A stretch of 15,774 nt of DNA from Treponema sp. UBA4328 (GTDB lineage: Bacteria > Spirochaetota > Spirochaetia > Treponematales > Treponemataceae), in NCBI GenBank assembly GCA_002394465.1, contig DGTU01000114.1:1-15774 (forward strand). The letters are read 5' to 3'. The notes beneath the pieces are model-generated. The model ran no database searches and was not told the DNA's origin. It was given only the letters and a program-made list of their open reading frames with translations. This document shows positions 1 through 7,886 of the stretch, piece by piece (position 1 is the stretch's first letter; each line of letters opens with the position of its first letter). A program made the position numbers and the translations under genes.

Positions 1-636
1 CTTTCAAACCTTGATGCTAAGCTCCGTGTTCAGATGCGTGCAGAAATTTCTGACCTTCACCACAGACTTCAGGCTACAATGATTTACGTTACACACGACC
101 AGGTTGAAGCCATGACAATGGGTACAAAAATCGTTGTAATGTCTGAAAGACGCATCCAGCAGATTGGTGCTCCTCTTTATCTTTACAATCACCCGATTAA
201 CAAGTTCGTTGCAGGCTTCATCGGAACTCCTCCAATGAACTTTATGACTGTTAAGATTGTTGAAAAAGACGGAAAAATCATCGCTGATGAAGGTACGTTT
301 ACAATTACACCTACAGAAGACCAGCAGAAGTCACTCAAGGCTTATGCCGGAAAAGAAGTTTCTTTCGGTATCCGTCCGGAAGACCTTCACTATACAGAAA
401 AACCTGTTGATGGAAACAACATGCAGCTCAAGGTTACAAACAAGGAACCACTCGGTGCTGATACACATGTATTCCTTCAGACAAAAGACTGCGTAATCAT
501 CGCAAGAACTGATCCGTCAATCGAATTCAATCTTGGTGACGTAGTTAACTTTACTCCGGATATGGAAAAGGCAAAATTCTTCTCTAAGGAAGAAGGCGAA
601 GTTAATATCTGTGAGCAGATTGAAAAGAAATGGTAA
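1..636 (+). CDS. ABC transporter ATP-binding protein, MalK/UgpC/MsmX type (C-terminal part, 5' end outside window)
   Basis: The reading frame is open from base 1 and stops at 636, giving 211 residues of a protein whose family is usually about 360 long, so roughly the first 150 residues (Walker A, Q-loop, signature) lie upstream. The fragment opens with the D-loop (SNLDAKLR), followed by the H-loop switch (YVTHDQVEAMTM) and a segment, IQQIGAPLYLYNHPINKFVAGFIGTPPMN split over this stretch, that is typical of carbohydrate-importer ATPases. The last ~130 residues form the TOBE/regulatory beta domain, including a GIRPEDLHY motif. By family knowledge it hydrolyses ATP in the cytoplasm to power a sugar or glycerol-phosphate type importer, often shared between several importers. 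The substrate cannot be told from this fragment and no permease is visible. A terminator follows directly. Confidence 0.93.
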   Translation, partial: LSNLDAKLRVQMRAEISDLHHRLQATMIYVTHDQVEAMTMGTKIVVMSERRIQQIGAPLYLYNHPINKFVAGFIGTPPMNFMTVKIVEKDGKIIADEGTFTITPTEDQQKSLKAYAGKEVSFGIRPEDLHYTEKPVDGNNMQLKVTNKEPLGADTHVFLQTKDCVIIARTDPSIEFNLGDVVNFTPDMEKAKFFSKEEGEVNICEQIEKKW

Positions 637-665
637 GTCCGGTTTTCTAGTCTGAAATCTATTAA

Positions 666-698
666 GGTCCTGCTGCTTAATGCGGCGGGACTTTTTTT
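666..698 (+). terminator. Rho-independent terminator after the ABC ATPase gene
   Basis: A 10-bp stem (667-676 GTCCTGCTGC with 682-691 GCGGCGGGAC, two G-U pairs) closes a 5-base loop and is followed by seven Ts (692-698). It lies 30 bases after the stop codon and separates the ABC gene from the RNase gene. Confidence 0.9.
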
Positions 699-801
699 AT
701 TAACTGTCACTCATTACAGTCAATCCAAAGCCAGCCGGTCTTCAGTACAGAAATAGCGGGGGTTCAGATAAGGAAAAGGATATAGAATGCTCAGTGCAGT
801 T

Positions 802-807
802 TATGAT
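802..807 (+). promoter_or_regulatory. Possible -10 box (TATGAT) very close to the RNase start codon
   Basis: TATGAT at 802-807 would place transcription start near 813-815, only about 5 bases before ATG 819. No good -35 is seen 17 bases upstream. It fits the lack of a ribosome binding site but is weak evidence on its own. Confidence 0.3.
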
Positions 808-818
808 AAAATCATCAT

Positions 819-2726
819 ATGCAAAAAAATTCTGTCGTAATCTACAAAAATACATGTGCACTTACAGGAGAGGCTGAAGGAGACAAATTTACCGTAAACT
901 GGTGTGTTTCCCGCGCTACGGCTTCAGGCAAAAAAGCTGTTTATGCCAGCCAGAAAGTACGTGAAAAGGACGTAATCCTTCTCTGTGATTCTGCTGCGCC
1001 TAACCTTGAGGCCCTGCTTGATTTTGCAGAAACTGCCTGTGATGAAAATAGTGCCGTAAAAGGACAGATTGCAGAAATTCATGAACTTCTGCTGAGTGAC
1101 GAAGAAACGGCTTCAGCTGAACAGAGTTTTTCTGAACTTGCATCGCTCATACGCGGTGAACTCAAGGCTGATGAATCCTGGGGAATTTATTCTGCGCTCA
1201 GGGCTTCATTCGAGTTTGAAGAAATAATCCGCGGCAGTCAGATTTTCTTTGTTCCGCGTTCTTCAGAAAAAATTGAAGAACTTAAAAACAGGGCATTTGA
1301 AAAGGAACATGCCGAAGAACTTCGCGCTGCATTCATTGAAAGGCTTAAATCAAAAAATCTTCTTCCTGAAGATTCCAAATACATGGGGGATGTTGAAGCC
1401 CTTGCACTTGGCACAACTGACCGGAGCAGGACGATGAAAGATGCCGGCTTCAAGGAAACGCCGGAAAAAGCACATAAACTTCTTCTTGATACGAAAATCT
1501 GGGACATTACACGCAATCCGTATCCTGTAAGGCTCGGACTGAGCGCAAAAAGTGCTTCCCTGGGACTTGGTCTTCCGCCCGAAGAAGAGCGCCTCCGGGT
1601 ACCTGGAATTTCCTATGCGATAGACAGCCAGTGGTCAACGGATCCTGATGATGCAATTGCATTTGACGGTGAATGCCTTTGGGTTCATATTGCTGATCCG
1701 GCCTGTTTTGTTGAACCTGATTCTGAAATTGACAGAACTGCACGCGGAAGGGGAGCAACCCTTTATCTTCCTGAAGGCGCTGCCCGCATGCTCAGTGAAG
1801 ACTGCCTTGAGGATTACGCCCTCGGTCTCCGCGAAGAAAGCCGCGCCTTAAGCTTTAAAATCACTCTTGCTGAAAACGGCGATATTGAAGACTGTGAGGT
1901 CCTTCGCACGATTGTTAATGTTAAGCGCCTTACCTATGAAAAGGCTGATGAACTTAAGGAAACTCCTGAACTCAAGCCTCTTTTTGAAATTGCAAGGCGT
2001 AATTATGAGCGCAGGTGCAGGGCCGGTGCAGTAAACATAAATATTCCTGAAGTGCATATTACTGTAGATCCTGAAACGAAAGCGGTTTCCTTTGAAGCCG
2101 TATCTCATCCTGAGAGTACGGAAGTCGTCCGTGAAGCAATGGTACTTGCCGGCGAGGGCGCTGCAAGGTTTGCCTTTAAGAACAATATTCCGTTTCCGTT
2201 TATTTCGCAGGATGCGCCTGAAGTCCCGAAGGACATACCGGAAGGACTTGCAGGACAGTTCCGGCTCAGAAAGTGCATGAGGAAGCGCAATGTAAATGTT
2301 ACGCCTTCTGCACATGCAGGACTCGGGGTTGGAATGTATTCACAGGTTACGTCTCCGCTCAGGCGTTACGGAGACCTTTTAGGACATGAACAGCTGAGGG
2401 CTTTCCTCAAGGGCGAAAAACTCATAGACAAGGATACGATGCTCATGCGCATGAGTGAGGGAGATGCTGCAATGCAGGCTTCCAAAAAAGCAGAGCGGAA
2501 CAGCCGTACCCACTGGACTCTCGTTTATCTTCTTCAGCATCCTGAATGGACAGGAAATGCAGTATGCGTAGATAAACAGCCTGGAAAAGCACTGTATTTT
2601 ATAGGTGAATTCGGCATGGAAACGGTAATCGGAGGAGAATCTCCGGCTGAACTCAACGGCGAAGTTACGATTAAAGCTTCAAAAATTGACCTGCCTAACC
2701 TGGAAGTTACGTTTACGCTCGTTTGA
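819..2726 (+). CDS. RNB-domain (RNase II/R family) 3'-5' exoribonuclease
   Basis: A 635-residue cytoplasmic protein. The RNB catalytic core (about 250-550) shows the metal-binding acidic cluster: D269, then D275-P-D277-D278, with the same spacing as the RNase II catalytic aspartates. It also has an RNase II/R-type TSPLRRYGD motif at 511-519, whose arginines act at the scissile phosphate in this family. Family activity is processive 3'-to-5' degradation of RNA. The N-terminal ~240 residues are not a recognisable cold-shock tandem, and the C-terminal ~75 residues could be a divergent S1/OB domain. At 635 residues it is nearer RNase II length than RNase R, so I give no symbol. ATG 819 is the earliest possible start (in-frame TAA at 807) and has no Shine-Dalgarno sequence. 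The gene appears to be transcribed alone. Confidence 0.9.
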   Translation: MQKNSVVIYKNTCALTGEAEGDKFTVNWCVSRATASGKKAVYASQKVREKDVILLCDSAAPNLEALLDFAETACDENSAVKGQIAEIHELLLSDEETASAEQSFSELASLIRGELKADESWGIYSALRASFEFEEIIRGSQIFFVPRSSEKIEELKNRAFEKEHAEELRAAFIERLKSKNLLPEDSKYMGDVEALALGTTDRSRTMKDAGFKETPEKAHKLLLDTKIWDITRNPYPVRLGLSAKSASLGLGLPPEEERLRVPGISYAIDSQWSTDPDDAIAFDGECLWVHIADPACFVEPDSEIDRTARGRGATLYLPEGAARMLSEDCLEDYALGLREESRALSFKITLAENGDIEDCEVLRTIVNVKRLTYEKADELKETPELKPLFEIARRNYERRCRAGAVNINIPEVHITVDPETKAVSFEAVSHPESTEVVREAMVLAGEGAARFAFKNNIPFPFISQDAPEVPKDIPEGLAGQFRLRKCMRKRNVNVTPSAHAGLGVGMYSQVTSPLRRYGDLLGHEQLRAFLKGEKLIDKDTMLMRMSEGDAAMQASKKAERNSRTHWTLVYLLQHPEWTGNAVCVDKQPGKALYFIGEFGMETVIGGESPAELNGEVTIKASKIDLPNLEVTFTLV

Positions 2727-2738
2727 ATTTGCTTCTTA

Positions 2739-2767
2739 TTGTCTCAAATCCTTTCTTTCGCTAGAAT
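2739..2767 (+). promoter_or_regulatory. Sigma-70-like promoter for the aspartokinase gene
   Basis: A -35 TTGTCT (2739-2744), a 17-base spacer and a -10 TAGAAT (2762-2767) lie in the gap between the RNase stop and ATG 2795. A purine-rich ribosome binding site, TAAGGA, follows about 8 bases before the start codon. Confidence 0.6.
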
Positions 2768-2794
2768 GTTTCTATCAATAGTAAGGATACGTTT

Positions 2795-4117
2795 ATGATA
2801 GTTATGAAATTCGGCGGAAGTTCAGTTGCAAGTGCAGAAAGAATCCGCCATGTTGCTTCAATAATTCAGGCATATAAAGATTCACGTCCTGTTGTCGTTC
2901 TGAGTGCAATGGGTGATACTACGGATCATCTTCTTGATGCAGCTGATATGGCCGTTAACGGTAAGGTTGATATTGCAAAGGTTGAAAAGCTTCATCTCGA
3001 TACGGCAAAAGAACTTGATATTGATGTTCCGGCCATTCAGGAACTCCTGTCAGAACTTAATACCCTTCTTACAGGCATTTCGATGCTCCATGAACTTACA
3101 AAGCGCACAAGGGATTATCTTGTTTCTTTTGGTGAGCGCATGAGTGTACGCATGATGGCTGCATACCTTGCAAAACAGGGAACTCCTGCAAAGTTCTATG
3201 ATGCATGGGACATCGGAATGGTTTCTGATTCAAATTACATGGCTGCCGAACTCCTTGACGAAGTATGGGATAATATTCCGAAAGCACTGAACCCGTACAA
3301 AAACGGTTCACAGAAAGAAATCCCGATCGTCACCGGCTTTATTGCAAAGGATTCAAAGGGAATCATTACGACACTCGGCCGCGGCGGTTCAGACCTTTCT
3401 GCAACGATGATCGGTGCCGCAATGAAAGCTGATGAAATTCAGACCTGGAAGGACGTTGACGGAATCCTTACGACTGACCCTCGTATCGTTAAGGAAGCAC
3501 GTACTGTTCCAGAAGTAACCTATGAAGAGGCCCAGGAGCTTGCAATGTTCGGTGCGCAGGTGCTTCATCCGCGTTCAATGATTCCGTGCCGCAAGACTGG
3601 TACTCCGGTACGCGTAAAGAACAGCTACAACATTAAAAGCGCAGGTTCAGTAATCGTAGAAAAGCATTCCGGTGAAACTCCGAGAGTTACTGCAATTACA
3701 AGCGTAAAAAATGTTACCCTTATCGACATTCAGTCAAGCCGCATGCTCGGTGCTGCAGGGTTCCTTGCACATATCTTCAATCAGTTCCTCAAATGGAATA
3801 TTTCAATTGATGTTATTGCAACTTCCGAAGTATCAGTTTCGCTTACAGTAAACACAAAGGCTGACCTGACAGGCCTCCTTGAAGACCTTGCACATGTTGC
3901 AGAAGTAAAGGCTACAAGAAACAAGGCAATCGTTACCCTGATCTGTGATGCAGGCCATTCAAGTTCAATTCTTGAAGATGCATTTACGGCCCTTCACAAG
4001 GAGGGTATCAACGTTCAGATGATTTCACAGGGAGCAAGCAAGGTAAACATCTCGATGCTCGTTGAAGAATCACAGGCAAATGAAGTCGTAAGCATCCTGC
4101 ATAAGGCTTTGTTCTAG
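2795..4117 (+). CDS. lysC: Aspartate kinase (monofunctional)
   Basis: This 440-residue protein phosphorylates aspartate to aspartyl-4-phosphate, the first step towards lysine/diaminopimelate, threonine and methionine. It starts with the amino-acid kinase motif MKFGGSSV (K5, 6-11). The nucleotide-binding glycine-rich motif GRGGSDLSA is at 195-203, followed by the WKDVDGILTTDPR segment typical of aspartokinases. The last ~140 residues (about 300-440) form paired ACT domains, which in this family carry allosteric control by lysine or threonine. The length fits the monofunctional class, with no homoserine dehydrogenase fused. ATG 2795 has a well placed TAAGGA ribosome binding site and its own promoter. 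A terminator follows. dapB, later in the same pathway, lies about 10 kb downstream. The symbol is by function; which amino acid inhibits it cannot be read here. Confidence 0.94.
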   Translation: MIVMKFGGSSVASAERIRHVASIIQAYKDSRPVVVLSAMGDTTDHLLDAADMAVNGKVDIAKVEKLHLDTAKELDIDVPAIQELLSELNTLLTGISMLHELTKRTRDYLVSFGERMSVRMMAAYLAKQGTPAKFYDAWDIGMVSDSNYMAAELLDEVWDNIPKALNPYKNGSQKEIPIVTGFIAKDSKGIITTLGRGGSDLSATMIGAAMKADEIQTWKDVDGILTTDPRIVKEARTVPEVTYEEAQELAMFGAQVLHPRSMIPCRKTGTPVRVKNSYNIKSAGSVIVEKHSGETPRVTAITSVKNVTLIDIQSSRMLGAAGFLAHIFNQFLKWNISIDVIATSEVSVSLTVNTKADLTGLLEDLAHVAEVKATRNKAIVTLICDAGHSSSILEDAFTALHKEGINVQMISQGASKVNISMLVEESQANEVVSILHKALF

Positions 4118-4152
4118 AAAGATAAAATTTTAAAATATACGGATTTTTAAAG

Positions 4153-4209
4153 TCCCTCATGCTAAAATTGAAGTAAGGCTTCATATTCGGTATGAGGGAT
4201 TTTTATTTT
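4153..4209 (+). terminator. Rho-independent terminator after aspartokinase
   Basis: The arms TCCCTCATGC (4153-4162) and GTATGAGGGA (4190-4199) form a 10-bp stem with one G-U pair, followed by TTTTTATTTTT. The ~27-base loop contains a smaller GAAG/CTTC hairpin. It insulates the sigma-factor promoter that begins immediately downstream. Confidence 0.82.
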
Positions 4210-4210
4210 T

Positions 4211-4240
4211 AAAGTGACACAAATGACATGTTCAGGTGTC
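4211..4240 (+). promoter_or_regulatory. ECF-type promoter element, copy A (upstream of the sigma gene)
   Basis: AAAGTGACAC (4211-4220), 15 bases, then GTGTC (4236-4240) followed by TGATATA. The same arrangement with the same 15-base gap occurs at 7835-7864 and 10408-10437. It sits 30 bases before the sigma ATG, with expected transcription start near 4247. This layout suggests that the sigma factor activates its own operon. That these are -35/-10 boxes is inferred from their conservation and position. Confidence 0.72.
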
Positions 4241-4270
4241 TGATATATAGACGGAGTTATTGATTTTCAG

Positions 4271-4759
4271 ATGAAAAAAGTTACTGAAACAGATTTTGCA
4301 GAACTTTACACAAAATTTGGTCCGATGGTCTTAAGGCGCTGCCGTTTCATTCTTAAGGATGAAGAAAAAGCCCGGGACGCAATGCAGGATGTTTTCTTAA
4401 GGATTATAGAAAGCAGGACTGAAGTCCGGGAACTGTGTTCAAGCCTTTTTTATGTTACGGCAACAAGAGTCTGTCTTAATAAAATCCGTTCAGAAAAATT
4501 AAGGACAGGAGTTGATTTTGACAGGATTGGAGAAACAATCGCTGATGAATGGGGCGAAAAAGAAAAGGAAAAAATAGAAGCGTCTATGGTGCTGGAAAGG
4601 ATATTTGAAAAGAGGGACAAAAAAGACTGTCTCATTGCAACGCTGCACTTTGCAGACGGCCTTACCCTTGAAGAAACGGCTGAGCAGGCAGGTATGTCCG
4701 TCTCAGGGGTCCGCAAGAGAATCCGGGAATTACAAAAATATTCGCGGAAGTTTGTCTGA
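4271..4759 (+). CDS. ECF-subfamily RNA polymerase sigma factor
   Basis: A 162-residue protein with the two-domain plan of ECF sigma factors. Region 2 (about 8-75) includes FAELYTKFGPMVLRR and the acidic DAMQDVFLRII segment that contacts core polymerase and the -10. Region 4 (about 105-158) has a helix-turn-helix, LTLEETAEQAGMSVSGVRKR, that would read the -35. No sigma-1.1 or region 3 is present. The ACGGAG ribosome binding site (4251-4256) is 14 bases from ATG 4271, longer than usual, but no better in-frame start exists. It is first in a three-gene operon with the membrane protein at 4800 (40-base gap) and the caspase-like protein at 5601. Copies of one promoter-like element before this gene, the receptor gene and exbB suggest it controls all of them. 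Its assignment as sigma is firm; the regulon is inferred. Confidence 0.92.
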   Translation: MKKVTETDFAELYTKFGPMVLRRCRFILKDEEKARDAMQDVFLRIIESRTEVRELCSSLFYVTATRVCLNKIRSEKLRTGVDFDRIGETIADEWGEKEKEKIEASMVLERIFEKRDKKDCLIATLHFADGLTLEETAEQAGMSVSGVRKRIRELQKYSRKFV

Positions 4760-4799
4760 AATTATCGAAACATTTGGTTGAATTTTTACGGGAGTGCCT

Positions 4800-5585
4800 A
4801 TGATTCCACAGTTATTATTAGAACAGATACTGCTTGGTGAAAAAAAAGCGGAAGATTACTACGAAAAATACGGTCAGGAAAATATTGAAAAAGCCCTTGA
4901 TGAGCTTAAGAAAGATAATGACAGTATTTTAAAATCTTATGATGCAGAAAAAGCCGAAGAGGACTTTATAAAAAAACTGTATTACACAAAGAATGCCGGA
5001 CTGAAGTCAGAAAAGAAAACGTCTGGTTTTGCAGGAAAAAGCTCTTTCATCAGATTTTCTGCTGCGGCAGTCTTTATTGCAGCCATTTCTGCACCTGTTC
5101 TCCTTAAGTCAGGCTTCTATGAAAATAATGCATCTTCCGGAATTGAACGCGTCAAGGGAAATGCAGATGAGCATCAGATAAGGCTTTACAGACAGAACGG
5201 AAATGAAGCTGTCCTTCTTAAAAACGGAGAATCAGCAAAAGAAAATGACCTTATCCAGATTACATATTTTCCGGGTAAATACAGGTATGGTATTATTTTC
5301 AGTGTAGACGGAAACAAGAACGTAACGCGCCATTTCCCTGAGGATTCATGGACAGCCTGTGAACTTGAGAAAAAAGGAAGGGAAGTGCCGCTTTCATTCA
5401 GTTATGCACTTGATGATGCTCCTGATTATGAATGCTTTATCTTTGCAGCTTCAGAAAACGAATTTGAGCTTTCAGAAATTGAAAAAATAGACAGGGAGAA
5501 ATTAAATCCGGAGTTTCTTAAGGCAGGCTCATATCTTCCTGAAAACTGTGACGGCTCGATTTTTCTACTTAAAAAAGGCGAATAA
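4800..5585 (+). CDS. Single-pass membrane protein, probable non-zinc anti-sigma factor/periplasmic sensor
   Basis: A 261-residue protein. I prefer ATG 4800 to the upstream in-frame GTG 4794, because GGGAG at 4790-4794 is then a ribosome binding site 5 bases away, while GTG 4794 overlaps it. Residues 1-80 are charged, helical and presumably cytoplasmic (EKYGQENIEKALDELKKDN). Residues 83-103 form one hydrophobic membrane helix. The remainder is presumably periplasmic and contains, at about 125-215, a beta-rich stretch (LLKNGESAKENDLIQITYF, then FSVDGNKNVTRHFPED) resembling the DUF4384 type often found in envelope sensors. Being next to an ECF sigma gene with one TM helix argues for an anti-sigma role. 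No HxxxCxxC zinc motif of classical ZAS anti-sigmas is present. The function is inferred from position and topology only; it could instead be a partner of the caspase protein. Confidence 0.62.
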   Translation: MIPQLLLEQILLGEKKAEDYYEKYGQENIEKALDELKKDNDSILKSYDAEKAEEDFIKKLYYTKNAGLKSEKKTSGFAGKSSFIRFSAAAVFIAAISAPVLLKSGFYENNASSGIERVKGNADEHQIRLYRQNGNEAVLLKNGESAKENDLIQITYFPGKYRYGIIFSVDGNKNVTRHFPEDSWTACELEKKGREVPLSFSYALDDAPDYECFIFAASENEFELSEIEKIDREKLNPEFLKAGSYLPENCDGSIFLLKKGE

Positions 5586-5600
5586 AGAAAGGAGAGAAAA

Positions 5601-7820
5601 ATGAAGAAAATATTTGCTTTACTTGCCGTTTTGATGGCAGCCCTGACGGCCTTCAGTGCAGAAACTGACGAAAAGGGCGGGGTTGAACGTTTTGCAATAT
5701 TCGCAGGTTCAAACAGCGGCGGCAACAACCAGAAGCTTCTGTATGCCGGAAGTGATGCCATAGCCTTTCAGAAAACAATGTGTGAAATCGGAGGAATTCC
5801 TGAATCAAACGGAATTCTTCTGCTTGATCCTGTAAAGGACGATCTTGATGAAGCGCTTGAAAGGGTTTCTCAGATGATAAGCCGCAGAAAAGCGCAGTCA
5901 CGCCGTCTTGAATTTCTGTTTTACTATTCAGGACATTCTGATGAAAATGCACTTCTTCTCGGTAAAACCGAATACGACTATTCTTCCCTCAAGGCTGCAA
6001 TTTCCAGGGTTCCGAGTGACGTTCATGTAGTAATCCTTGATTCCTGCTATTCGGGAAACTTTATCCGTACCAAGGGCGGTCAGAGGAAAAAGCCTTTCCT
6101 GATGGATGATTCTTCGGTCGTAAAAGGTCATGCATATCTTTCTTCAAGTTCTTCCCAGGAGTTTTCACAGGAATCAGATGAAATAGGCTCTTCTTTCTTT
6201 ACAAATGCGATGCTTACAGGCCTTCGCGGAGCTGCAGACAGTTCGGGAGACAAAAAAATTACGCTGAATGAACTTTATTCCTATGCTTTCAGCGAAACCC
6301 TTTCAAAAACTGAAAATACGTCAGCAGGCCCTCAGCATCCGAATTATAATATTACTCTTGTCGGTTCAGGTGACCTTGTCCTTTCAGATATTTCAGGCTC
6401 TGACAGTATCGTAATGCTTACAAAGGAACTCGAAGGAAGGGTTATCCTGCGTGACAGAAAAGGAAAACTCGTTTCAGAAATAAATAAGGCTGCCGGAAGT
6501 CCGGTTCTTCTTGCACTTGAAAAAGGTGATTACAGTGCAGTACTGATTCTCGAAAAAGAAACCCTTCAGGGAAATTTCTCTCTTGGAAAAAATAAGGTTT
6601 ATGAACTTTCAGGCAAGTCGTTTACAAAAGCCGTAACTTCAGCAAACCGTCTGCGCGGTTCCGGGGCAGAAGACAAAACTGAGGATGATGAAAATCCGCC
6701 GGCAGAAAGTCCGCAGAATGGTGAAGTTTACATTCCGTTTGAATTTTCTTTCGTCTGCAATGAAGTTTCGATGTACCTCAAAAAATCCGTCAACACATCC
6801 TTCTCCCTTGCCGTAATCCGTTCAAGGGTAAACCGTGTTAACGTCGGAATGGTTTCTGCTGTCGGTAATGAAGCTGCATACCTCAGGGGAATCCAGGCGG
6901 CAGGCGTATATAACATTGCAGAAAAAAACACCGAAGGTGGACAGGCAGCCGGTGTATTTAACATGGCCTCTGATTTTGAAGGAGTACAGGCGGCCGGAGT
7001 GTTCAATATTGCATCTGATTTTACGGGAACCCAGGCTGCGGGTGTATTTAATTCTGCAAAAAACTTTTATGGTGCCCAGATTGCCGGTACTGTAAATATA
7101 GCTTCTGATTTTACGGGAGTGCAGGTTTCATCTGTGGCAAATTCGGCCGGTTCGTTCAGCGGAGCACAGATCGCCGCAGTTGCAAACGTTGCTCAGAGCG
7201 CAGGTCAGCTCCAGCTCGCTTCAGTCGTAAATATCGCTTCATCAGCAGGAGAAAACAGTTTTCAGATTGGTGTCATAAATGTTGCCCTTGAGGGTAATCC
7301 GTGGCAGATCGGCCTCATAAACTATTCCCGGAGCGGAATTTTTGAAACCGGGCTTTCCTGGACGACAAATGACAATGTGAGGGCTTCCCTGACTTCCGGA
7401 AACAAAAGGCTTTATTCCGTACTCGGATACGCGGCGCGACGCAAATACTTTTTTTCTGATGACTCAGATGACGGGCGTACCTTTACCTGTTTTGCCGGAC
7501 TTGGAACAAGAATTCCTCTCGGAATGTTCAGTATAGACTTTGATGGCATGGTTAACTGGGTTTTCAATCAGAAGGAAATAAAGGATGCAATAGACTGCAA
7601 GACTGATTACAGCCTTCCGTTATATGGTTCTGCCGGGGTAAAGGCTGTCTTCAAGCCTGTAAAGCATCTGTGCATTCATGCCGGAGCAATTTTTTCACTT
7701 GAAACAAAAGATAATTCAAATGCATTCAGCTATACTGACCAGAAACTCGTAATCGACTGTCCTGATGACGTAAAGGTCTATCCTGAATTTGAATTTGGAC
7801 TACGTTTTTCAGTGAACTGA
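5601..7820 (+). CDS. Secreted caspase-family (peptidase C14) protein with surface repeats and C-terminal beta-barrel-like region
   Basis: A 739-residue protein. A signal peptide (1-20, AFSA before E21) is followed by a caspase/p20-like fold at about 28-260 with both catalytic residues: H112 in FYYSGHSD and C149 in ILDSCYSGN. A beta domain (about 268-345) and an acidic, proline-containing linker (354-373) follow. Next come tandem ~15-residue repeats (430-534, weaker to ~575) of the form GxQAAGVFNIASDFT, resembling LA_2272-type spirochaetal surface repeats. The last ~160 residues alternate like outer-membrane beta-strands and end in LRFSVN. By sequence it is an active-site-complete cysteine peptidase exported from the cytoplasm, probably anchored in the outer membrane. 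Caspase-fold proteases usually cut after Arg, Lys or Asp; the substrate is unknown. It is co-transcribed with the sigma and sensor genes (15-base gap, AAAGGAG site). Confidence 0.85.
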   Translation: MKKIFALLAVLMAALTAFSAETDEKGGVERFAIFAGSNSGGNNQKLLYAGSDAIAFQKTMCEIGGIPESNGILLLDPVKDDLDEALERVSQMISRRKAQSRRLEFLFYYSGHSDENALLLGKTEYDYSSLKAAISRVPSDVHVVILDSCYSGNFIRTKGGQRKKPFLMDDSSVVKGHAYLSSSSSQEFSQESDEIGSSFFTNAMLTGLRGAADSSGDKKITLNELYSYAFSETLSKTENTSAGPQHPNYNITLVGSGDLVLSDISGSDSIVMLTKELEGRVILRDRKGKLVSEINKAAGSPVLLALEKGDYSAVLILEKETLQGNFSLGKNKVYELSGKSFTKAVTSANRLRGSGAEDKTEDDENPPAESPQNGEVYIPFEFSFVCNEVSMYLKKSVNTSFSLAVIRSRVNRVNVGMVSAVGNEAAYLRGIQAAGVYNIAEKNTEGGQAAGVFNMASDFEGVQAAGVFNIASDFTGTQAAGVFNSAKNFYGAQIAGTVNIASDFTGVQVSSVANSAGSFSGAQIAAVANVAQSAGQLQLASVVNIASSAGENSFQIGVINVALEGNPWQIGLINYSRSGIFETGLSWTTNDNVRASLTSGNKRLYSVLGYAARRKYFFSDDSDDGRTFTCFAGLGTRIPLGMFSIDFDGMVNWVFNQKEIKDAIDCKTDYSLPLYGSAGVKAVFKPVKHLCIHAGAIFSLETKDNSNAFSYTDQKLVIDCPDDVKVYPEFEFGLRFSVN
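6888..7202 (+). repeat. Degenerate tandem 45-bp coding repeat (about 7 units)
   Basis: In-frame units encode residues 430-534 of the caspase-family protein, each about 15 residues with G at position 1, Q at 3, and hydrophobic-N-hydrophobic-A near 8-11: GVQAAGVFNIASDFT, GTQAAGVFNSAKNFY, GAQIAGTVNIASDFT and others. The first unit is 16 residues and the last 14. More diverged units (FQIGVINVALEGNP, WQIGLINYS) continue to about 7325. The periodicity fits stacked beta-strands. Confidence 0.85.
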
Positions 7821-7834
7821 TTTTTTTTGAATAA

Positions 7835-7864
7835 AAAGTAACACATTTATTTACCCCGCGTGTC
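7835..7864 (+). promoter_or_regulatory. ECF-type promoter element, copy B (upstream of the receptor gene)
   Basis: AAAGTAACAC (7835-7844), 15 bases, GTGTC (7860-7864). Only one base of the 10-mer differs from copies A and C (GTAACAC for GTGACAC), and the gap is identical. The element is 22 bases before ATG 7887, which has a GCGAGG ribosome binding site, so the predicted leader is short (about 15 bases). Confidence 0.72.
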
Positions 7865-7886
7865 TTAAATGACAGCGAGGTATTAA

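Noticed and set aside
701..818. Possible small gene or RNA between the ABC gene and the RNase gene
   Set aside because: Only about 120 bases, no ORF with a ribosome binding site and no hairpin beyond the terminator; TGTCACTCATTACAG has a loose resemblance to the promoter motif on the other strand but lacks the second half.
4794..4799. GTG 4794 as start of the anti-sigma-like protein
   Set aside because: The GTG overlaps the GGGAG ribosome binding site that serves ATG 4800.
5601..7820. Caspase gene as part of an abortive-infection or antiphage system
   Set aside because: The signal peptide and surface-type C-terminus put it outside the cytoplasm, and no gasdermin, STAND NTPase or TIR partner is nearby.
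7809..7828. Terminator at the end of the caspase-family gene
   Set aside because: Eight Ts follow, but the stem is only 4 bp (TCAG/CTGA) and overlaps the stop codon; too weak to call, although some termination may occur here.
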